A stretch of DNA of 5,093 nucleotides from contig JADKHC010000039.1 in assembly GCA_016721945.1 (NCBI GenBank), positions 1-5,093 of the forward strand. The letters are read 5' to 3'. Below are positions 4,964-5,093 of the stretch, in pieces. The notes below the pieces were generated by a model. The model saw only the letters and a program-made list of their open reading frames with translations, made no database searches and had not been told where the DNA came from. The DNA is from Verrucomicrobiota bacterium (GTDB lineage: Bacteria > Verrucomicrobiota > Verrucomicrobiia > Opitutales > Opitutaceae). A program made the translations under genes and the position numbers. The stretch's first letter is position 1. Every line of letters begins with the position of its first letter.

Positions 4964-5093
4964 ATGAAAAGTACCTTCGCATGGTTTCTGCAGACGGTCG
5001 TTGTTCGTCGGTATCAGCACGCCTGCCTTCATGCTATGGGAGCCCCACATCGAAGGCCGGAATGCCCATGCGACACTCGTCGAAATTTATTTC
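4964..5093 (+). pseudogene. small membrane protein, 5' part with one frameshift, cut by window end
   Basis: The ATG at 4964 gives MKSTFAWFLQTVVV. After one extra base near 5006, the next frame continues VGISTPAFMLWEPHIEGRN and then AHATLVEIYF at the window end. The hydrophobic first 25 residues look like a membrane segment. The WEPHIEGRNAHATL-EIYF pattern resembles a small family of conserved multi-pass membrane proteins of unknown function that I recall from diverse bacteria but cannot name. The remainder lies outside the window. Without the shift, the frame from 4964 reads through to the edge as an unlikely His/Cys/Arg-rich sequence. Confidence 0.6.

Overview
This window is a stretch of an integron gene-cassette array, most likely a sedentary chromosomal integron of an environmental bacterium. 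GC content looks moderate to high. No integron integrase and no taxonomic marker gene is present, so I do not name an organism. The basis is an imperfect repeat of about 142 bp that recurs at irregular spacing. Its copies begin with AACAAGGCGCC and end with GACGTTGGGC or GACGTTCGGC. They have the anatomy of attC sites: R'' (RYYYAAC) and R' (GTTRRRY) core boxes at the ends, and long internal arms that pair except for one extrahelical A. This is the length class of the Vibrio cholerae repeat.

Layout: attC-A (1-142); cassette 1 with an unrecognised small ORF; attC-B (496-639); cassette 2 with a broken GNAT acetyltransferase; attC-C, split by a decayed IS110/IS1111-type insertion sequence (IS about 1187-2078, attC halves 1170-1186 and 2079-2104); cassette 3 with a cupin; attC-D (2616-2675, short, with a ruined R' box); cassette 4 with a broken small lipoprotein; attC-E (2938-3080); cassette 5 with an intact lipoprotein; attC-F (3561-3703, both core boxes degenerate); cassette 6 with a broken small cytosolic protein (3742-4080); a possible very decayed attC (about 4237-4320); a broken DUF1801 protein (4321-4728); a gene-poor stretch (4729-4963) with only a short hairpin; and the start of a small membrane protein cut by the window edge (4964-5093). 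All cassette genes point rightwards, so an integrase and attI, if they exist, should lie to the left. Only the transposase is on the minus strand. The stretches 352-495, 4081-4236 and 4729-4963 hold no gene I can support.

The genes do not form a pathway. They are the usual mixture of unrelated small accessory genes carried by cassettes: acetyltransferase, cupin, lipoproteins and small proteins of unknown role. What connects them is the recombination platform. Two points stand out. The insertion sequence lies inside an attC site, which matches the known attC targeting of one IS1111 subgroup. In addition, nearly every recognisable gene carries single-base indels, mostly extra bases. That means either an array full of decaying cassettes or an insertion-prone long-read assembly. 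The close length agreement of the attC copies (126-127 bp between fixed landmarks) argues mildly against uniform sequencing noise but does not settle it.
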